A stretch of DNA of 20,807 nt from an uncultured Lacticaseibacillus sp. (GCA_934293835.1 CAKQZO010000015.1:1-20807), one strand, 5' to 3'. Shown: positions 7,390 to 15,610, counted from the first letter of the stretch. Notes: a model not told the origin generated them from the letters alone. Made by a program: numbers and translations.

Positions 7390-7989
7390 TCAGATCTCGG
7401 TGCGCCCTTCGACAGCCTTCAGCAAGGTCATCTCATCGGCGTATTCGATATCACTGCCGACCGCCAGGCCATGCGCGAGGCGCGTGACCTTGATCTGCGC
7501 CGGCTTGATCAACCGGGCAAGGTATTGTGCCGTCGCTTCGCCTTCCGGAGTCGCGTTGGTCGCTACGATCACCTCTTGCACCTGTGTGTTGGCTTGCAGG
7601 CGCTTGATCAGGCTCTCGATGTTCAAGTCTTCCGGCCCGCGGCCCTCAATCGGACTCAAAACGCCGTGCAACACGTGATACAAGCCGTGAAATTCGTTCG
7701 TGCGATCGATCGACATCACATCTTTAGGTTGTTCGACCACCAAAATCGTCTTTTGATCACGCGTCGGATCCGAACAGATTTCACAAGGATCGGTATCGGT
7801 GATGTTGCCACACACAGAACAATAATGGAGTTGGGTCTTTGCCGCCATGAGACTCTTGGCAAAGCCTTCGACATCGTCTTTATCCATGTCGATGGTATAA
7901 AAGGCCAGCCGGGTCGCCGTTTTGCCGCCGATCCCGGGCAACTTCATGTAACTATCGATCAATTTTTCGATTGGTGCTGGATATTGCAT
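7390..7989 (-). CDS. recR: Recombination mediator protein RecR
   Basis: A 199-residue recombination protein that works with RecF and RecO to load RecA at gaps. The order is: an N-terminal helix-hairpin-helix with L-P-G-I-G-G-K-T-A (17-25), a zinc finger with Cys57, Cys60, Cys69 and Cys72, a Toprim domain beginning at T-I-L-V-V-E (81-86), and a C-terminal A-x-G-L-x-V-G-S-D-I-E-Y segment. All signatures are intact and the length is standard. A GAGGG site precedes the ATG at 7989. It lies between ybaB and yaaL in the conserved dnaX cluster. Confidence 0.97.
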   Translation of the reverse strand: MQYPAPIEKLIDSYMKLPGIGGKTATRLAFYTIDMDKDDVEGFAKSLMAAKTQLHYCSVCGNITDTDPCEICSDPTRDQKTILVVEQPKDVMSIDRTNEFHGLYHVLHGVLSPIEGRGPEDLNIESLIKRLQANTQVQEVIVATNATPEGEATAQYLARLIKPAQIKVTRLAHGLAVGSDIEYADEMTLLKAVEGRTEI

Positions 7990-8018
7990 GTTCGCCCTCT
8001 TAACCTGGTTGAGACGGA

Positions 8019-8333
8019 TTACATCCCTAAGCCGCGCGAGTACTTGCCCATCTTCTGTTGCGTCTGCTTGTCGACATCAGCCATCGCCGCATTCACGGCT
8101 TCGATCACTAAGTCTTGAAGCATGTCTGGATCGTCTGGGTCGATCGCTTCTGGCTTGATTTGAATATCTTTGAGTTTCTTATCGCCGGTGAACGTCACGG
8201 TCACCATGTCACTGGCAGAAGTCGCCGTGAATTCGGTCGCGTTGAGTTCGTCTTGATCTGCGACCATTTGCTTTTGCATCTTCTGCATCTGCTTCATCAT
8301 GCCTTGCATATTACCCATGCCACCACGCATCAT
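8019..8333 (-). CDS. YbaB/EbfC family nucleoid-associated protein
   Basis: A 104-residue small DNA-binding protein of the YbaB/EbfC family. A Met/Gln/Gly-rich N-terminal helix ([10 protein letters not shown]) leads to the alpha-beta core with a [14 protein letters not shown] strand, and a Met-rich C-terminus ends in G-L-G-M. In other species the homodimer binds and bends DNA. An upstream in-frame GTG would put the AGGAGG (8343-8348) inside the coding region, so the ATG at 8333, 9 nt downstream of it, was chosen. It sits between dnaX and recR as in most Firmicutes. Confidence 0.95.
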   Translation of the reverse strand: MMRGGMGNMQGMMKQMQKMQKQMVADQDELNATEFTATSASDMVTVTFTGDKKLKDIQIKPEAIDPDDPDMLQDLVIEAVNAAMADVDKQTQQKMGKYSRGLGM

Positions 8334-8367
8334 ATCTGTTTTCCTCCTCACGCCACATCGGCGTTTG

Positions 8368-10053
8368 CTAGTCGTCTGTCACATTAATATTAGGTTCTTC
8401 ACCGAAGAGATCCGTGATCGTCTTGACCACCGGTGGGGTTTGAGGCACCTGCGCTTGGGCATGCGGCGCCCCGTTTTCTGCCAAATAAGCCTTACGCAGC
8501 TCTGGCCAGGCCGCTGACTGCACCAAAACGATCTCCGGCTGCTTGCCCGTCAGTCGTTGCAGGCCTGCCTTTAACTCCGCCATCAAGGCCGCATCGTTTT
8601 CTGCCCGCTCGACTAGAATATCATAATCGAAGCTGACAATCACGCCATCCGGGCTGGCAGCCACTGGCTCAGAAACCTTCATCATCGCGCGCTTGGTCAT
8701 CGACAACATGCTCAACAAGTCCGGCCAGATGTCTTTCAAGGCTTCAAGCGCTTGCCGCGTCGCCGCCCCTAAGATCGGATAAATCCGCGCCTTGTTCGGC
8801 TGGGCACCGCTACGCTTACGCTTAGGCTTGGATTGTGGCTTAGCGGCCGGTATGCCACCCACCTGCAACTGGCTGACCGTCTGCTGCAGCGTTGCCAGCT
8901 GTTCTTGCAACGCGGCAACCGTCGCCGACTCGGCCGCTACAGGTGCCGCGGTCGAATCAGCCACGCTCGGTTGCACCCCTGCCAGCCGCACAGTGGCGAC
9001 TTCGAGATAGATCGATGGGTGGTTGGTCAGCCGCAACTGGCTTGAAGTTTCGTTCAAGACCGTGATCATCTGCGTCAGTTGCTCCGGCTGCAGCGCTCCT
9101 GCCAGGGGCTTGAAGCGCTCATCTACAAGCTCTGCTTCAGTCGCATCCAGCAGTGCTGGTGCCTGCTGAAACACAAGGAGATCGCGGCAATACGCGATCA
9201 GATCCTCAACCAGCCGGCCCGCATCTTTGCCTGCCGCCAACAACTGTTCCACCGTCGTCAACGCCTTGGCCACGTCACTCGCTCGAAGGGCCTGCAAATA
9301 CGCCCCTAACTGTGCAGTAGCAACGCCGCCGGTCACATCCAGCGCGTTTTCGACTGTCACATGATTCTGCCCAAAAGACAACACTTGATCGAGGATCGAC
9401 AAGGCATCACGCATCCCGCCTTCTGCCGCGTTAGCGATCACCGCCAACGCCCGATCATCATAGGTGATGGCCTTATCAGCCAACACAGTTTTCAAGCGGC
9501 CAACGATATCTTCCGCGGTGATCCGGCGAAAATCGAACCGCTGTGTCCGGCTGATGATCGTCGCAGGGATCTTCTGTGGCTCGGTGGTTGCTAAGATGAA
9601 CACGACATGGGCTGGCGGTTCCTCGAGGGTCTTGAGCAACGCGTTGAACGCCCCGGTCGACAGCATATGGACTTCGTCGATGATGTAGACCTTCACCCGC
9701 GCCTGCGTCGGGGCATACTTGGCCTTGTCTCTGATGTCACGAATCTCATCGACCCCGTTGTTACTGGCCGCATCGATCTCGATCACATCGGTCAGCGAAC
9801 CCGCGGTGATCGCCTGGCACAGATCACAGGTATTGTCAGGCTCGCCGGCTTGTAGATAGCGACAATTCAGCGCCTTGGCCAAGATCTTGGCCACCGATGT
9901 CTTCCCGGTACCACGCGGGCCACAAAATAAGTATGCATGACTGGTCTGCCCGGTGGTCAAGGCATTCTTGAGGGTCTGGGTCACCGCATTTTGGCCGATC
10001 ACATCGGCAAAAGTCTGTGGTCGCCACACGCGATATAAAGCTTGATAACTCAC
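8368..10053 (-). CDS. dnaX: DNA polymerase III subunits gamma/tau
   Basis: A 561-residue AAA+ motor of the clamp loader. Walker A is G-P-R-G-T-G-K-T-S (45-53), Walker B I-I-D-E-V-H-M (about 124-130), and the S-R-T-Q-R-F sensor region is intact. A variable Ala/Gln-rich linker with a K-P-K-R-K-R-S block precedes the C-terminal tau-specific domain. GTG at 10053 was chosen, giving [10 protein letters not shown] as in relatives; AAAGGA (10062-10067) lies 8 nt upstream of it but directly abuts the ATG at 10062. The zinc module shows Cys64, Cys76 and Cys79, but Asp at 73 where a cysteine is expected. No long A-run for programmed frameshifting was seen. Confidence 0.96.
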   Translation of the reverse strand: MSYQALYRVWRPQTFADVIGQNAVTQTLKNALTTGQTSHAYLFCGPRGTGKTSVAKILAKALNCRYLQAGEPDNTCDLCQAITAGSLTDVIEIDAASNNGVDEIRDIRDKAKYAPTQARVKVYIIDEVHMLSTGAFNALLKTLEEPPAHVVFILATTEPQKIPATIISRTQRFDFRRITAEDIVGRLKTVLADKAITYDDRALAVIANAAEGGMRDALSILDQVLSFGQNHVTVENALDVTGGVATAQLGAYLQALRASDVAKALTTVEQLLAAGKDAGRLVEDLIAYCRDLLVFQQAPALLDATEAELVDERFKPLAGALQPEQLTQMITVLNETSSQLRLTNHPSIYLEVATVRLAGVQPSVADSTAAPVAAESATVAALQEQLATLQQTVSQLQVGGIPAAKPQSKPKRKRSGAQPNKARIYPILGAATRQALEALKDIWPDLLSMLSMTKRAMMKVSEPVAASPDGVIVSFDYDILVERAENDAALMAELKAGLQRLTGKQPEIVLVQSAAWPELRKAYLAENGAPHAQAQVPQTPPVVKTITDLFGEEPNINVTDD

Positions 10054-10079
10054 CTGACTCATCCTTTCTCATGCTCTCA

Positions 10080-10088
10080 ATTCTACCA
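10080..10088 (-). promoter_or_regulatory. Predicted extended -10 promoter for dnaX
   Basis: On the minus strand TGG precedes TAGAAT (10080-10085), an extended -10 with five of six consensus matches, about 27 nt upstream of the dnaX start. No good -35 is seen. It lies just downstream of the terminator at 10113-10137. Confidence 0.5.
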
Positions 10089-10112
10089 TGGATTCCGCGC
10101 CGCGCACCATTG

Positions 10113-10137
10113 AAAAAGGCCACCGAATTCGGTGACC
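10113..10137 (-). terminator. Second intrinsic terminator after the SRP RNA gene
   Basis: An 8-bp stem (one T-G pair) with an AATT loop is followed on the minus strand by TTTTTC. It lies between the SRP RNA gene and dnaX, so it would keep SRP RNA transcription out of dnaX. Confidence 0.7.
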
Positions 10138-10150
10138 AGTTGATTAACTA

Positions 10151-10246
10151 AAAAACTTAAGGCACATGCTGAACAGTCCTTAGTGCTGCTTCCTTCCGGA
10201 CCTGACACGATTCGAAAAGCCACCATTGCCTCAAGGCCTTACGGCA
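10151..10246 (-). ncRNA. ffs: Small signal recognition particle RNA (4.5S-like)
   Basis: The minus strand holds the diagnostic SRP domain IV core: GTCAGGTCCGGAAGGAAGCA, followed by GCACTAAGG. The RNA ends pair: CTTGAGGCA near the 5' side (10227-10235) with TGCCTTAAG (10157-10165), followed by six T (10151-10156) that would end transcription. The RNA binds Ffh and targets nascent membrane proteins. A perfect TATAAT (10253-10258) sits 7 nt upstream of the proposed 5' end. The ends are approximate; the 5' end is set from the -10 position. Confidence 0.92.
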
Positions 10247-10252
10247 AGATTC

Positions 10253-10281
10253 ATTATACCGCATCCGTTGGCGCTTGACTA
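10253..10281 (-). promoter_or_regulatory. Predicted promoter for SRP RNA
   Basis: On the minus strand a consensus TATAAT (10253-10258) lies 17 nt from TAGTCA (10276-10281, four of six -35 matches). The -10 overlaps the TAA stop of tadA (10254-10256), so the promoter is embedded in the tadA end. Confidence 0.65.
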
Positions 10282-10757
10282 GCCCTGCGACGCGCCAATT
10301 TGGCCGCCTTACGCTTAGCGCGGATCCCACGGAAAAAGTCCTGCAGCAAGCTCGCCGCCTCCTGTTCATGCACCCCAGAAACAACTGCGACCTGATGGTT
10401 GAAACGCGTGTCGGCCAACAAATTACCGAGGCTGCCGGCAACGCCAGCCTTGGGATCCATTGCCCCATAATAGCACGTCCGCACCCGGCTATTGATCATC
10501 GCCCCGGCGCACATCGGACACGGCTCTAGCGTCACATACAGATCACAATCTTCCAATCGCCAAGAGCCGATCGTCATACACGCTTCTTGAATCGCCAATA
10601 TCTCAGCATGCAGGGTGCTATCTTGGCTGTGTTCGCGCAAATTATGGCCGCGCCCAATAATGCGTCCGTTCAAGACGACGACCGCCCCAATCGGCACCTC
10701 ACCGATTCGCGCCGCATCTTCGGCTTCTTGCAATGCGGCCAACATATAATCCGCCAT
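10254..10757 (-). CDS. tadA: tRNA adenosine(34) deaminase TadA
   Basis: A 167-residue zinc deaminase that converts A34 to inosine in the anticodon of tRNA-Arg(ACG). The active site has His50-Ala-Glu52 (T-L-H-A-E-I-L-A), with Glu52 as proton shuttle, and the zinc-binding P-C-P-M-C-A-G-A-M with Cys80 and Cys83. The R-x-x-x-Y-G-A-x-D-P-K-A-G block (about 93-105) is family-typical. A basic Arg/Lys-rich tail follows. The ATG at 10757 was chosen because GGGGGAATTCG precedes it; longer in-frame starts lack a ribosome site. The tadA-SRP RNA-dnaX order is common in Firmicutes. Confidence 0.95.
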   Translation of the reverse strand: MADYMLAALQEAEDAARIGEVPIGAVVVLNGRIIGRGHNLREHSQDSTLHAEILAIQEACMTIGSWRLEDCDLYVTLEPCPMCAGAMINSRVRTCYYGAMDPKAGVAGSLGNLLADTRFNHQVAVVSGVHEQEAASLLQDFFRGIRAKRKAAKLARRRASQAPTDAV

Positions 10758-10828
10758 CGAATTCCCCCGTTCTTCCCGTGGCAAACGTGCTACACTGTGT
10801 GTAAGCGGTTTAGTCAAAGGAGGCCATC

Positions 10829-11647
10829 ATGTCATTACTATCTGTGCTCGAACAATATTTTACAGTGTATCACACCCCACCTTTTCCCGCCGACGCGATT
10901 GCGCTGAGCGTGGACGGCAAACCGCTCGCCCTCAAAGGCGACCTCACGCCTCGTGAAAAGGCACTGCTAAGCACACTGATGCCGCGACCAACCAGCCACA
11001 ACCCTTGGGCCCGCTTTCTAGCGGGTGAAACCGAAGCCCCAACCACAGGGGTGGTCAGATTGATCCAACTTATCACCGCGACTCCACCTGAACATCCACG
11101 GCTGTGGCTAGAAGCACTGACGAGTCTGTTTGCCGTCCCGGTGACCGGCTTTTGGCTGACCGCCACTCATGCGGTGGTCGTCGAACCTCAGTCCACCACC
11201 CCAGCCACAGAAGTCGAACTGTTGAGCATATTGAACACACTGGACAACGATTTTGACACCAAAACACGCAGCTACTGCGGTCAATTCTGGCCAACATCAT
11301 CGCAACTGCCGGCGATTTTTCAAGAAGAACAGGCCCTTGCCGGTGATGCAGACGCGCGCTACGCCAGCCTCGCGACCGCGGCTCTGGGCTTCTACACCCG
11401 AGATGCCCGCGCCCACTCCCCCCTCTTGACCGCTTTGCGCACGGCCATCAACGTAGACCCCGAGATGCGCCCGGTCATCACCAGTCTGTACGAGCATCTC
11501 GGTAATCTCACCGCCACCGCCAAGGCCCTTTATATTCACCGCAACACCCTACAGTATCGCCTCGATAAATTTCAACAAGCAACCGGCTTTGCGCTGCGCC
11601 AGATGGATGACCTCGTCTTATGTGCGCTGGTTACTCAAGACAGCTAA
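10829..11647 (+). CDS. PucR/CdaR-type helix-turn-helix regulator
   Basis: A 272-residue soluble protein with a C-terminal PucR-type HTH: Y-E-H-L-G-N-L-T-A-T-A-K-A-L-Y-I-H-R-N-T-L-x-Y-R-L-D-K (about 221-247), closing with a D-D-L-V-L-C-A-L-V helix (260-268). The first 200 residues show no recognised sensor domain. AAAGGAGG (10816-10823) precedes the ATG at 10829. It is divergent from tadA and may use an extended -10 TGCTACACT at 10788-10796. Its TAA interlocks with the stop codon of the convergent methyltransferase gene. The regulated genes are unknown; nothing adjacent is an obvious target. Confidence 0.85.
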   Translation: MSLLSVLEQYFTVYHTPPFPADAIALSVDGKPLALKGDLTPREKALLSTLMPRPTSHNPWARFLAGETEAPTTGVVRLIQLITATPPEHPRLWLEALTSLFAVPVTGFWLTATHAVVVEPQSTTPATEVELLSILNTLDNDFDTKTRSYCGQFWPTSSQLPAIFQEEQALAGDADARYASLATAALGFYTRDARAHSPLLTALRTAINVDPEMRPVITSLYEHLGNLTATAKALYIHRNTLQYRLDKFQQATGFALRQMDDLVLCALVTQDS

Positions 11648-12246
11648 GCGTTGGCCTTTTGCGCGCGGAGAATGTAATAGCCTTTGTCTTTTTTGACCAC
11701 CTCAGCGTTACCGAAAGTCGCGGCCATCAGCTTCTTTGCCGAAGGCGCCCCTTGCTTTTTTTGCAAAACAGCATACAACTGACCGCCGGCATTGAGGTGC
11801 GCAAACGCCCCGCTCAAGATACCACTGACGATGTCTTTGCCCGCGCGGATCGGGGGATTGGTGACGATCGTATCGAAGGTGCCTTCAATCTCCTCATAAA
11901 CTGATGACGTGAGCACCGTAACGTTCGTGATCGCGTTAGCCTCTGCGTTGCGTCGTGCCAACGCGAGCGCCCGCTCGTTCACATCAGACATGGTCACCGC
12001 CAGATCTGGGTTGGCCTTGGCCAGGCTAAGGCCGATCGGACCCCAGCCACAGCCAACGTCTAACAACCGCCCTTGTGGCGCTGCGGTTGCAACTTCCGCG
12101 ATCAATACCCGACTGCCGTAATCAACGGTGTGTTTAGAAAACACGCCGTTGTCTGAGGTGAAGTGCAGGTTATGTCCAGCTAAGGTGAAATCAAAACTGT
12201 GTTCATCGTGTGCAAGGTCTGGATCGTTGGTAAAATATTGATTCAT
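11644..12246 (-). CDS. RsmC-like class I SAM-dependent methyltransferase
   Basis: A 200-residue methyltransferase with the SAM loop L-L-D-V-G-C-G-W-G-P-I-G (61-72), an acidic ribose-binding region (M-S-D-V-N-E-R) and the catalytic N-P-P-I-R-A-G-K (130-137), diagnostic of N-methylation of exocyclic amino groups. It matches the C-terminal half of RsmC (16S G1207) and lacks the N-terminal RsmC domain, as in the short Gram-positive forms, so G1207 activity is probable but not proven. AGGGGAAAATC precedes the ATG at 12246. It lies only 14 nt after the rplL terminator T-run, so it probably depends on read-through. It overlaps the PucR-type gene by 4 nt, tail to tail. Confidence 0.9.
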   Translation of the reverse strand: MNQYFTNDPDLAHDEHSFDFTLAGHNLHFTSDNGVFSKHTVDYGSRVLIAEVATAAPQGRLLDVGCGWGPIGLSLAKANPDLAVTMSDVNERALALARRNAEANAITNVTVLTSSVYEEIEGTFDTIVTNPPIRAGKDIVSGILSGAFAHLNAGGQLYAVLQKKQGAPSAKKLMAATFGNAEVVKKDKGYYILRAQKANA

Positions 12247-12260
12247 GATTTTCCCCTCGT

Positions 12261-12296
12261 AAAAAAGGCGGAACGCCTAAGCGTTCCGCCTTTTTT
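12261..12296. terminator. Bidirectional terminator after rplL
   Basis: A perfect stem GGCGGAACGC/GCGTTCCGCC with a 4-nt loop is flanked by six A and six T, so it is functional on both strands. On the minus strand it ends rplJL, yet the next gene starts 14 nt after the T-run. Confidence 0.9.
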
Positions 12297-12309
12297 GCCT
12301 TACCTAGAA

Positions 12310-12678
12310 TTACTTCAAGGTAACGGTTGCGCCAACGGCTTCAAGTTGTTCCTTGAGCTTGTTAGCTTCTTCTTCGTTAACGTCTTCCTTGATAGCGGAA
12401 GGAGCGTTGTCAACGAGACCCTTAGCATCCTTCAAGCCAAGGCCGGTGATAGAACGAACTTCCTTGATAACCTTGACCTTTTCTTGGCCAACTTCGGAAA
12501 GTTCAACGGTGAAGGAATCCTTAGCGGCAGCAGCGTCGCCACCAGCTGCACCGGCAGCTGCAACAGGGGCAGCTGCGGTAACGCCGAATTCTTCTTCAAT
12601 TGCCTTAACTAAGTCGTTCAGTTCAAGGATGGAAGCTTCTTTGATCTGATCGATGATCGCTTGTGTATCTAAAGCCAT
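12310..12678 (-). CDS. rplL: 50S ribosomal protein L7/L12
   Basis: A 122-residue stalk protein of the large subunit that recruits translational GTPases. The N-terminal dimerisation helices ([16 protein letters not shown]) are followed by an Ala/Gly hinge (about 38-56). The globular C-terminal domain contains K-V-K-V-I-K-E-V-R and G-L-G-L-K-D-A-K. Length is standard. The ATG at 12678 follows GGAGGAAACAATC; a longer TTG start would swallow this site. It lies downstream of rplJ in the usual pair. Confidence 0.98.
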   Translation of the reverse strand: MALDTQAIIDQIKEASILELNDLVKAIEEEFGVTAAAPVAAAGAAGGDAAAAKDSFTVELSEVGQEKVKVIKEVRSITGLGLKDAKGLVDNAPSAIKEDVNEEEANKLKEQLEAVGATVTLK

Positions 12679-12725
12679 GATTGTTTCCTCCAATTTTTTG
12701 GGTTTATGCAGCTAAGCTGCGGTGA

Positions 12726-13229
12726 TTATGCGGCTGGTTCGTCCTTGCTCTCGGCAACGGCCTTGACGGCGTATGCCACGTTGCGGACAGGGGCCTGAAG
12801 GACAGACAACAGCATGGACAGCATGCCGTCGCGGTCTGGCAGCTTGGACAGAGCTAGGATCTGTTCGAGCGTTGCGACCTTGCCTTCGATGAAGCCACCC
12901 TTGATTTCAAGTGCGTCGAACTGGTCGGCGAACTTGGCCATGATGCGGGCAGGTGCTACGGCGTCTTCGTCGGAGAAGGCGATAGCAGTAGGGCCCTTGA
13001 AGATATCGTCGAGGCCTTCATAGCCCGAGATGTCTGCAGCACGACGCAGGTAGGTGTTCTTGAGAACTTCCATCTTGACACCGGCATCACGCAATTCTTT
13101 ACGAAGAACGGTCACCTCATCAACGGTCAAGCCACGGTAGTTCACAACAACAGCGCTGGTTGCGGCCTCGAACTGCTTGACAATCTTGTCAACAGCTGCG
13201 GCCTTCTGTGCGATAATTGCTTCACTCAT
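12726..13229 (-). CDS. rplJ: 50S ribosomal protein L10
   Basis: A 167-residue stalk base protein that carries L7/L12 dimers through its C-terminal helix. [17 protein letters not shown] is typical of the N-terminal RNA-binding domain, and the Ala-rich C-terminus ends in the L12-binding region. AGGAGG lies 8 nt upstream of the ATG at 13229; an in-frame GTG three codons earlier sits inside that ribosome site and was rejected. The message has a classical L10 leader with an attenuator hairpin, so L10 (with L12) probably represses its own operon. Confidence 0.98.
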   Translation of the reverse strand: MSEAIIAQKAAAVDKIVKQFEAATSAVVVNYRGLTVDEVTVLRKELRDAGVKMEVLKNTYLRRAADISGYEGLDDIFKGPTAIAFSDEDAVAPARIMAKFADQFDALEIKGGFIEGKVATLEQILALSKLPDRDGMLSMLLSVLQAPVRNVAYAVKAVAESKDEPAA

Positions 13230-13269
13230 TTGATTCACCTCCTACAGTTTGGTTGAAGTTTTTAAATAT

Positions 13270-13380
13270 AAAAAAACTCCATGTCTACCAAGACATAGAG
13301 GTATCTAACGTTACCGATACCACCTCGGCAGGATATTAAGGCTTGCGCCACCTGAGTCTTAGGCAGAGTGAATTAACACA
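13270..13380 (-). promoter_or_regulatory. L10 leader (rplJL autoregulatory RNA) with attenuator
   Basis: The 5' untranslated RNA of rplJL contains the conserved L10-leader blocks CTCAGGTGGCGCAAGCC and TTAATATCCTGCCGAGG on the minus strand. An attenuator hairpin follows with arms CTCTATGTCT/AGACATGGAG (13277-13300) and at least seven T (13270-13276). In known leaders, bound L10-L12 favours the terminator. The leader ends about 40 nt before the rplJ start. Confidence 0.88.
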
Positions 13381-13386
13381 AGGAGT

Positions 13387-13415
13387 AGCATATCATCTGT
13401 GCATGGGTTCGTCAA
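13387..13415 (-). promoter_or_regulatory. Strong predicted promoter for rplJL
   Basis: On the minus strand, -35 TTGACG (13410-13415, five of six) and -10 TATGCT (13387-13392, four of six) are spaced by 17 nt. Transcription would start near 13380, at the beginning of the L10 leader. Confidence 0.8.
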
Positions 13416-13459
13416 CTCCTATTTTGCCGACGTTCCCCGATCCAATCATTACCTCAGAC

Positions 13460-13492
13460 AAAAAAACACCATCGAGGCGTTCTCGATGGTGT
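13460..13492 (-). terminator. Intrinsic terminator of rplKA
   Basis: A perfect 11-bp stem ACACCATCGAG/CTCGATGGTGT with a 5-nt loop is followed on the minus strand by seven T. It lies 18 nt after the rplA stop and separates rplKA from rplJL. Confidence 0.9.
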
Positions 13493-13510
13493 CTTCGCCT
13501 TAATCAAAGA

Positions 13511-14200
13511 TTAGAAGGCTTGGGTGTCGACATGCACACCAGGACCGAAAGTCGAGGTGAGTGTCAGACTCTTGATATATTGACCCTTGGTCGATGCAGG
13601 GCGCGCCTTGGTGATCACGTCGTTCATCGCCTTGAAGTTCTCGGTAAGCTTTTCTTCAGAGAAGGAAACCTTGCCGATTGGGGCGTGCACGATACCGGCC
13701 TTGTCGGCACGGTAGGCCACTTGACCTGCCTTGATATCGTTAACCGCCTTGGTCACATCCATCGTAACCGTACCGGTCTTCGGGTTAGGCATCAAGCCCT
13801 TAGGACCAAGGACACGGCCCAAACGACCAACCTTAGCCATCATCGGTGGCGTTGCGACCGCAACGTCAAAGTCCAACCAGCCGTCTTGGATCTTTTGCAC
13901 CAAGTCATCGCCGCCGACAAAGTCAGCGCCGGCTTCTTCAGCCTGCTTAGCCTGAGGGCCTTCGGCGAAGACGATAACGGTTTGGCTACGGCCAGTCCCG
14001 TTAGGAAGCACAACGGCCCCACGGATTTGTTGGTCAGCTTGCTTAACATCAATGTTTAAGTTGTAAGCAACTTCAACAGTTGCATCAAACTTAGCGAAGT
14101 CGATTTCCTTAACTAAAGCCACAGCCTCTTCTGGGGTGTATGCCTTGGTTGCGTCTACCTTCTTCGTTGCTTCAAGAAACTTCTTTGCTTTTTTAGCCAT
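13511..14200 (-). CDS. rplA: 50S ribosomal protein L1
   Basis: A 229-residue two-domain protein of the mobile L1 stalk, which helps E-site tRNA exit, and a known translational repressor of its own operon. The signature near the centre ([19 protein letters not shown]) is intact, and the N-terminal [10 protein letters not shown] is typical. AAGGAGG lies 12 nt upstream of the ATG at 14200, a slightly long spacing. It is separated from rplK by 90 nt without a clear promoter. The gene ends at a strong terminator. Confidence 0.98.
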   Translation of the reverse strand: MAKKAKKFLEATKKVDATKAYTPEEAVALVKEIDFAKFDATVEVAYNLNIDVKQADQQIRGAVVLPNGTGRSQTVIVFAEGPQAKQAEEAGADFVGGDDLVQKIQDGWLDFDVAVATPPMMAKVGRLGRVLGPKGLMPNPKTGTVTMDVTKAVNDIKAGQVAYRADKAGIVHAPIGKVSFSEEKLTENFKAMNDVITKARPASTKGQYIKSLTLTSTFGPGVHVDTQAF

Positions 14201-14290
14201 TTTGGGAATTTTCCTCCTTGCAAATGTGGTCAGCGGGCCAAAGCCCTTCCACTTGATTCACTCGGCTTTCGCCAAGGATCCGGACAACTC

Positions 14291-14716
14291 TTAGCCTTCG
14301 ACAACGAAGCCCATGGAACGAGCGGTCCCTTCAACCATGCGCATAGCAGCTTCAACGTCTGCAGCGTTAAGGTCTTGCATCTTCGTTTCGGCGATCTGAC
14401 GAACTTGATCCTTGGTCACAGTAGCGACCTTCTTGGTGTTTGGTTCGCCAGAACCGTGTTCAACGCCAGCGGCTTTCTTAAGCAAGATAGCAGCCGGAGG
14501 GGTCTTGGTAACGAAGTCGAAGGAACGATCTTCGTACACAGTGATCACAACAGGGATAAGCATGCCAGCCTGATCAGCCGTGCGTGCGTTGAAATCCTTG
14601 GTGAAGCCCATGATGTTGATCCCGGCCTGCCCTAAAGCAGGACCTACTGGAGGAGCTGGAGTTGCCTTCCCCGCAGGGATCTGGAGTTTAACGATGTTTG
14701 CTACTTTTTTAGCCAC
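14291..14716 (-). CDS. rplK: 50S ribosomal protein L11
   Basis: A 141-residue protein of the GTPase-associated centre that binds 23S rRNA with L10. The N-terminus [30 protein letters not shown] is diagnostic. The start is GTG at 14716, with GGAGG 9 nt upstream; this gives the exact standard length, whereas longer in-frame extensions have no support. It is the first gene of rplKA, with its own promoter and an L1-site-like leader. Confidence 0.98.
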   Translation of the reverse strand: MAKKVANIVKLQIPAGKATPAPPVGPALGQAGINIMGFTKDFNARTADQAGMLIPVVITVYEDRSFDFVTKTPPAAILLKKAAGVEHGSGEPNTKKVATVTKDQVRQIAETKMQDLNAADVEAAMRMVEGTARSMGFVVEG

Positions 14717-14743
14717 GAAACATAACCTCCTTAAGTCCGTGAT

Positions 14744-14779
14744 GTGGTGATGATGGCCAAGCTTATTTTGGCCTCCCAC
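14744..14779 (-). promoter_or_regulatory. Putative L1-binding hairpin in the rplKA leader
   Basis: On the minus strand GTGGGAGGCCAA pairs with TTGGCC and an outer CCAC, around an asymmetric internal loop (GA opposite ATCATCA). This resembles the kink-like L1 target of 23S rRNA and of known Firmicute rplK leaders. It lies 27 nt before the rplK GTG, where bound L1 could reduce rplKA translation. Confidence 0.65.
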
Positions 14780-14803
14780 GCGTATGTCAAAACATACCAG
14801 AAT

Positions 14804-14832
14804 AGATTAGCATGGTGCGCACGTTTTTGCAA
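14804..14832 (-). promoter_or_regulatory. Predicted promoter for rplKA
   Basis: On the minus strand, -35 TTGCAA (14827-14832) and -10 TAATCT (14804-14809) are separated by 17 nt, with a TGC extended -10 element. The predicted start near 14797 leaves a leader of about 80 nt containing the L1-like hairpin. Confidence 0.65.
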
Positions 14833-14937
14833 GGAAAATCATCCAGGCAACTGCTAGGCGGTCGTTGCCCGACGACCACAAGCCACCCTGCCCAGTCATC
14901 TCGGGTTGGCTTTGTTCAGGGCCTATCACAAGCAAGA

Positions 14938-14977
14938 ACCCCGCCCCACGATTCGGCCTTGAATCGTGGGGCGGGGT
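14938..14977 (-). terminator. Long GC-rich hairpin downstream of nusG
   Basis: A perfect 17-bp stem (arms 14938-14954 and 14961-14977) with a 6-nt loop lies 53 nt after the nusG stop. On the minus strand the following bases are TCTTGCTTG, so there is no clean T-run. It most likely ends the secE-nusG message or protects its 3' end. The rest of the 313-base stretch from 14717 to 15030 holds the rplK leader and promoter and two weaker inverted repeats (14860-14877 and 14881-14912); no gene is seen there. Confidence 0.55.
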
Positions 14978-15030
14978 CCTTGGCGTTAGCCGGCAAACAT
15001 GATCACTAAAACTTTCTATCTATAATAGAA

Positions 15031-15579
15031 CTACGCCTTATCGACCTGTTCGTAGTCAAGTTCCGCGGCCGTTTCACGATCAAACATCGTGATTGCCACC
15101 CGCAACTTCTGCTTCTCTTTGTCATTGGCTGTGACCTTGCCTTCCATTCCGGCAAAGGCACCGTCAATGATTGTCACGGTTTCACCGAGATCGAAGTCCA
15201 CATTGGCCGTCTTGCGTGCGCTCATCCCCAAGGAATGCAGGATCGAGGCGATTTCTTCTGGTTCCAGTGGTGCCGGCTTAGACCCTGCCCCGTGAGAGCC
15301 AACGAAGCCCGTCACGCCTGGCGTGTTCCGCACCACGAACCAAGACTCATCGGTCATCACCATCTCAACCAGCACATAGCCGGGGAACGTTTTTTCCATG
15401 ACCTGTTTGGCCTTACCGTTCTTGGTTTGCGTTTCTTCTTCTTCAGGAACGATCACCCGGAAGATGAAGTCATCCATGCCCATTGATGAAGCCCGAGATT
15501 CGAGGTTCGTTCTCACCTTGTTCTCGTAACCGGAGTAAGTATGCAACACGTACCATTGCTTTTCTGCTGATTCTACCAT
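15031..15579 (-). CDS. nusG: Transcription termination/antitermination protein NusG
   Basis: A 182-residue general elongation factor that binds RNA polymerase and couples to Rho or the ribosome. The NGN domain begins W-Y-V-L-H-T-Y-S-G-Y-E-N-K-V (9-22) and includes F-P-G-Y-V-L-V-E-M (65-73) and N-T-P-G-V-T-G-F-V-G (85-94). The KOW domain is at about 128-155, with V-T-I-I-D-G-A-F-A-G-M-E-G-K-V. AGGAGCCTATC precedes the ATG at 15579. A hairpin with T-tract separates it from secE, so its dose may be set by attenuation. Confidence 0.98.
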   Translation of the reverse strand: MVESAEKQWYVLHTYSGYENKVRTNLESRASSMGMDDFIFRVIVPEEEETQTKNGKAKQVMEKTFPGYVLVEMVMTDESWFVVRNTPGVTGFVGSHGAGSKPAPLEPEEIASILHSLGMSARKTANVDFDLGETVTIIDGAFAGMEGKVTANDKEKQKLRVAITMFDRETAAELDYEQVDKA

Positions 15580-15610
15580 GATAGGCTCCTTTTAATGTCT
15601 TTACCAAAAT

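Noticed and set aside
7342..8118. 258-codon plus-strand open frame opposite recR
   Set aside because: It covers recR and parts of its neighbours in antisense. The recR product has intact HhH, zinc and Toprim motifs, and the antisense product is Arg/His-rich low-similarity sequence.
8368..10053. Programmed frameshift in dnaX to make a short gamma subunit
   Set aside because: No A-rich slippery heptamer with a following stem was found near the domain III/IV junction.
13343..14059. 238-codon plus-strand open frame opposite rplA and the L10 leader
   Set aside because: It is antisense to a highly conserved ribosomal gene and runs through the rplKA terminator and the rplJ promoter.
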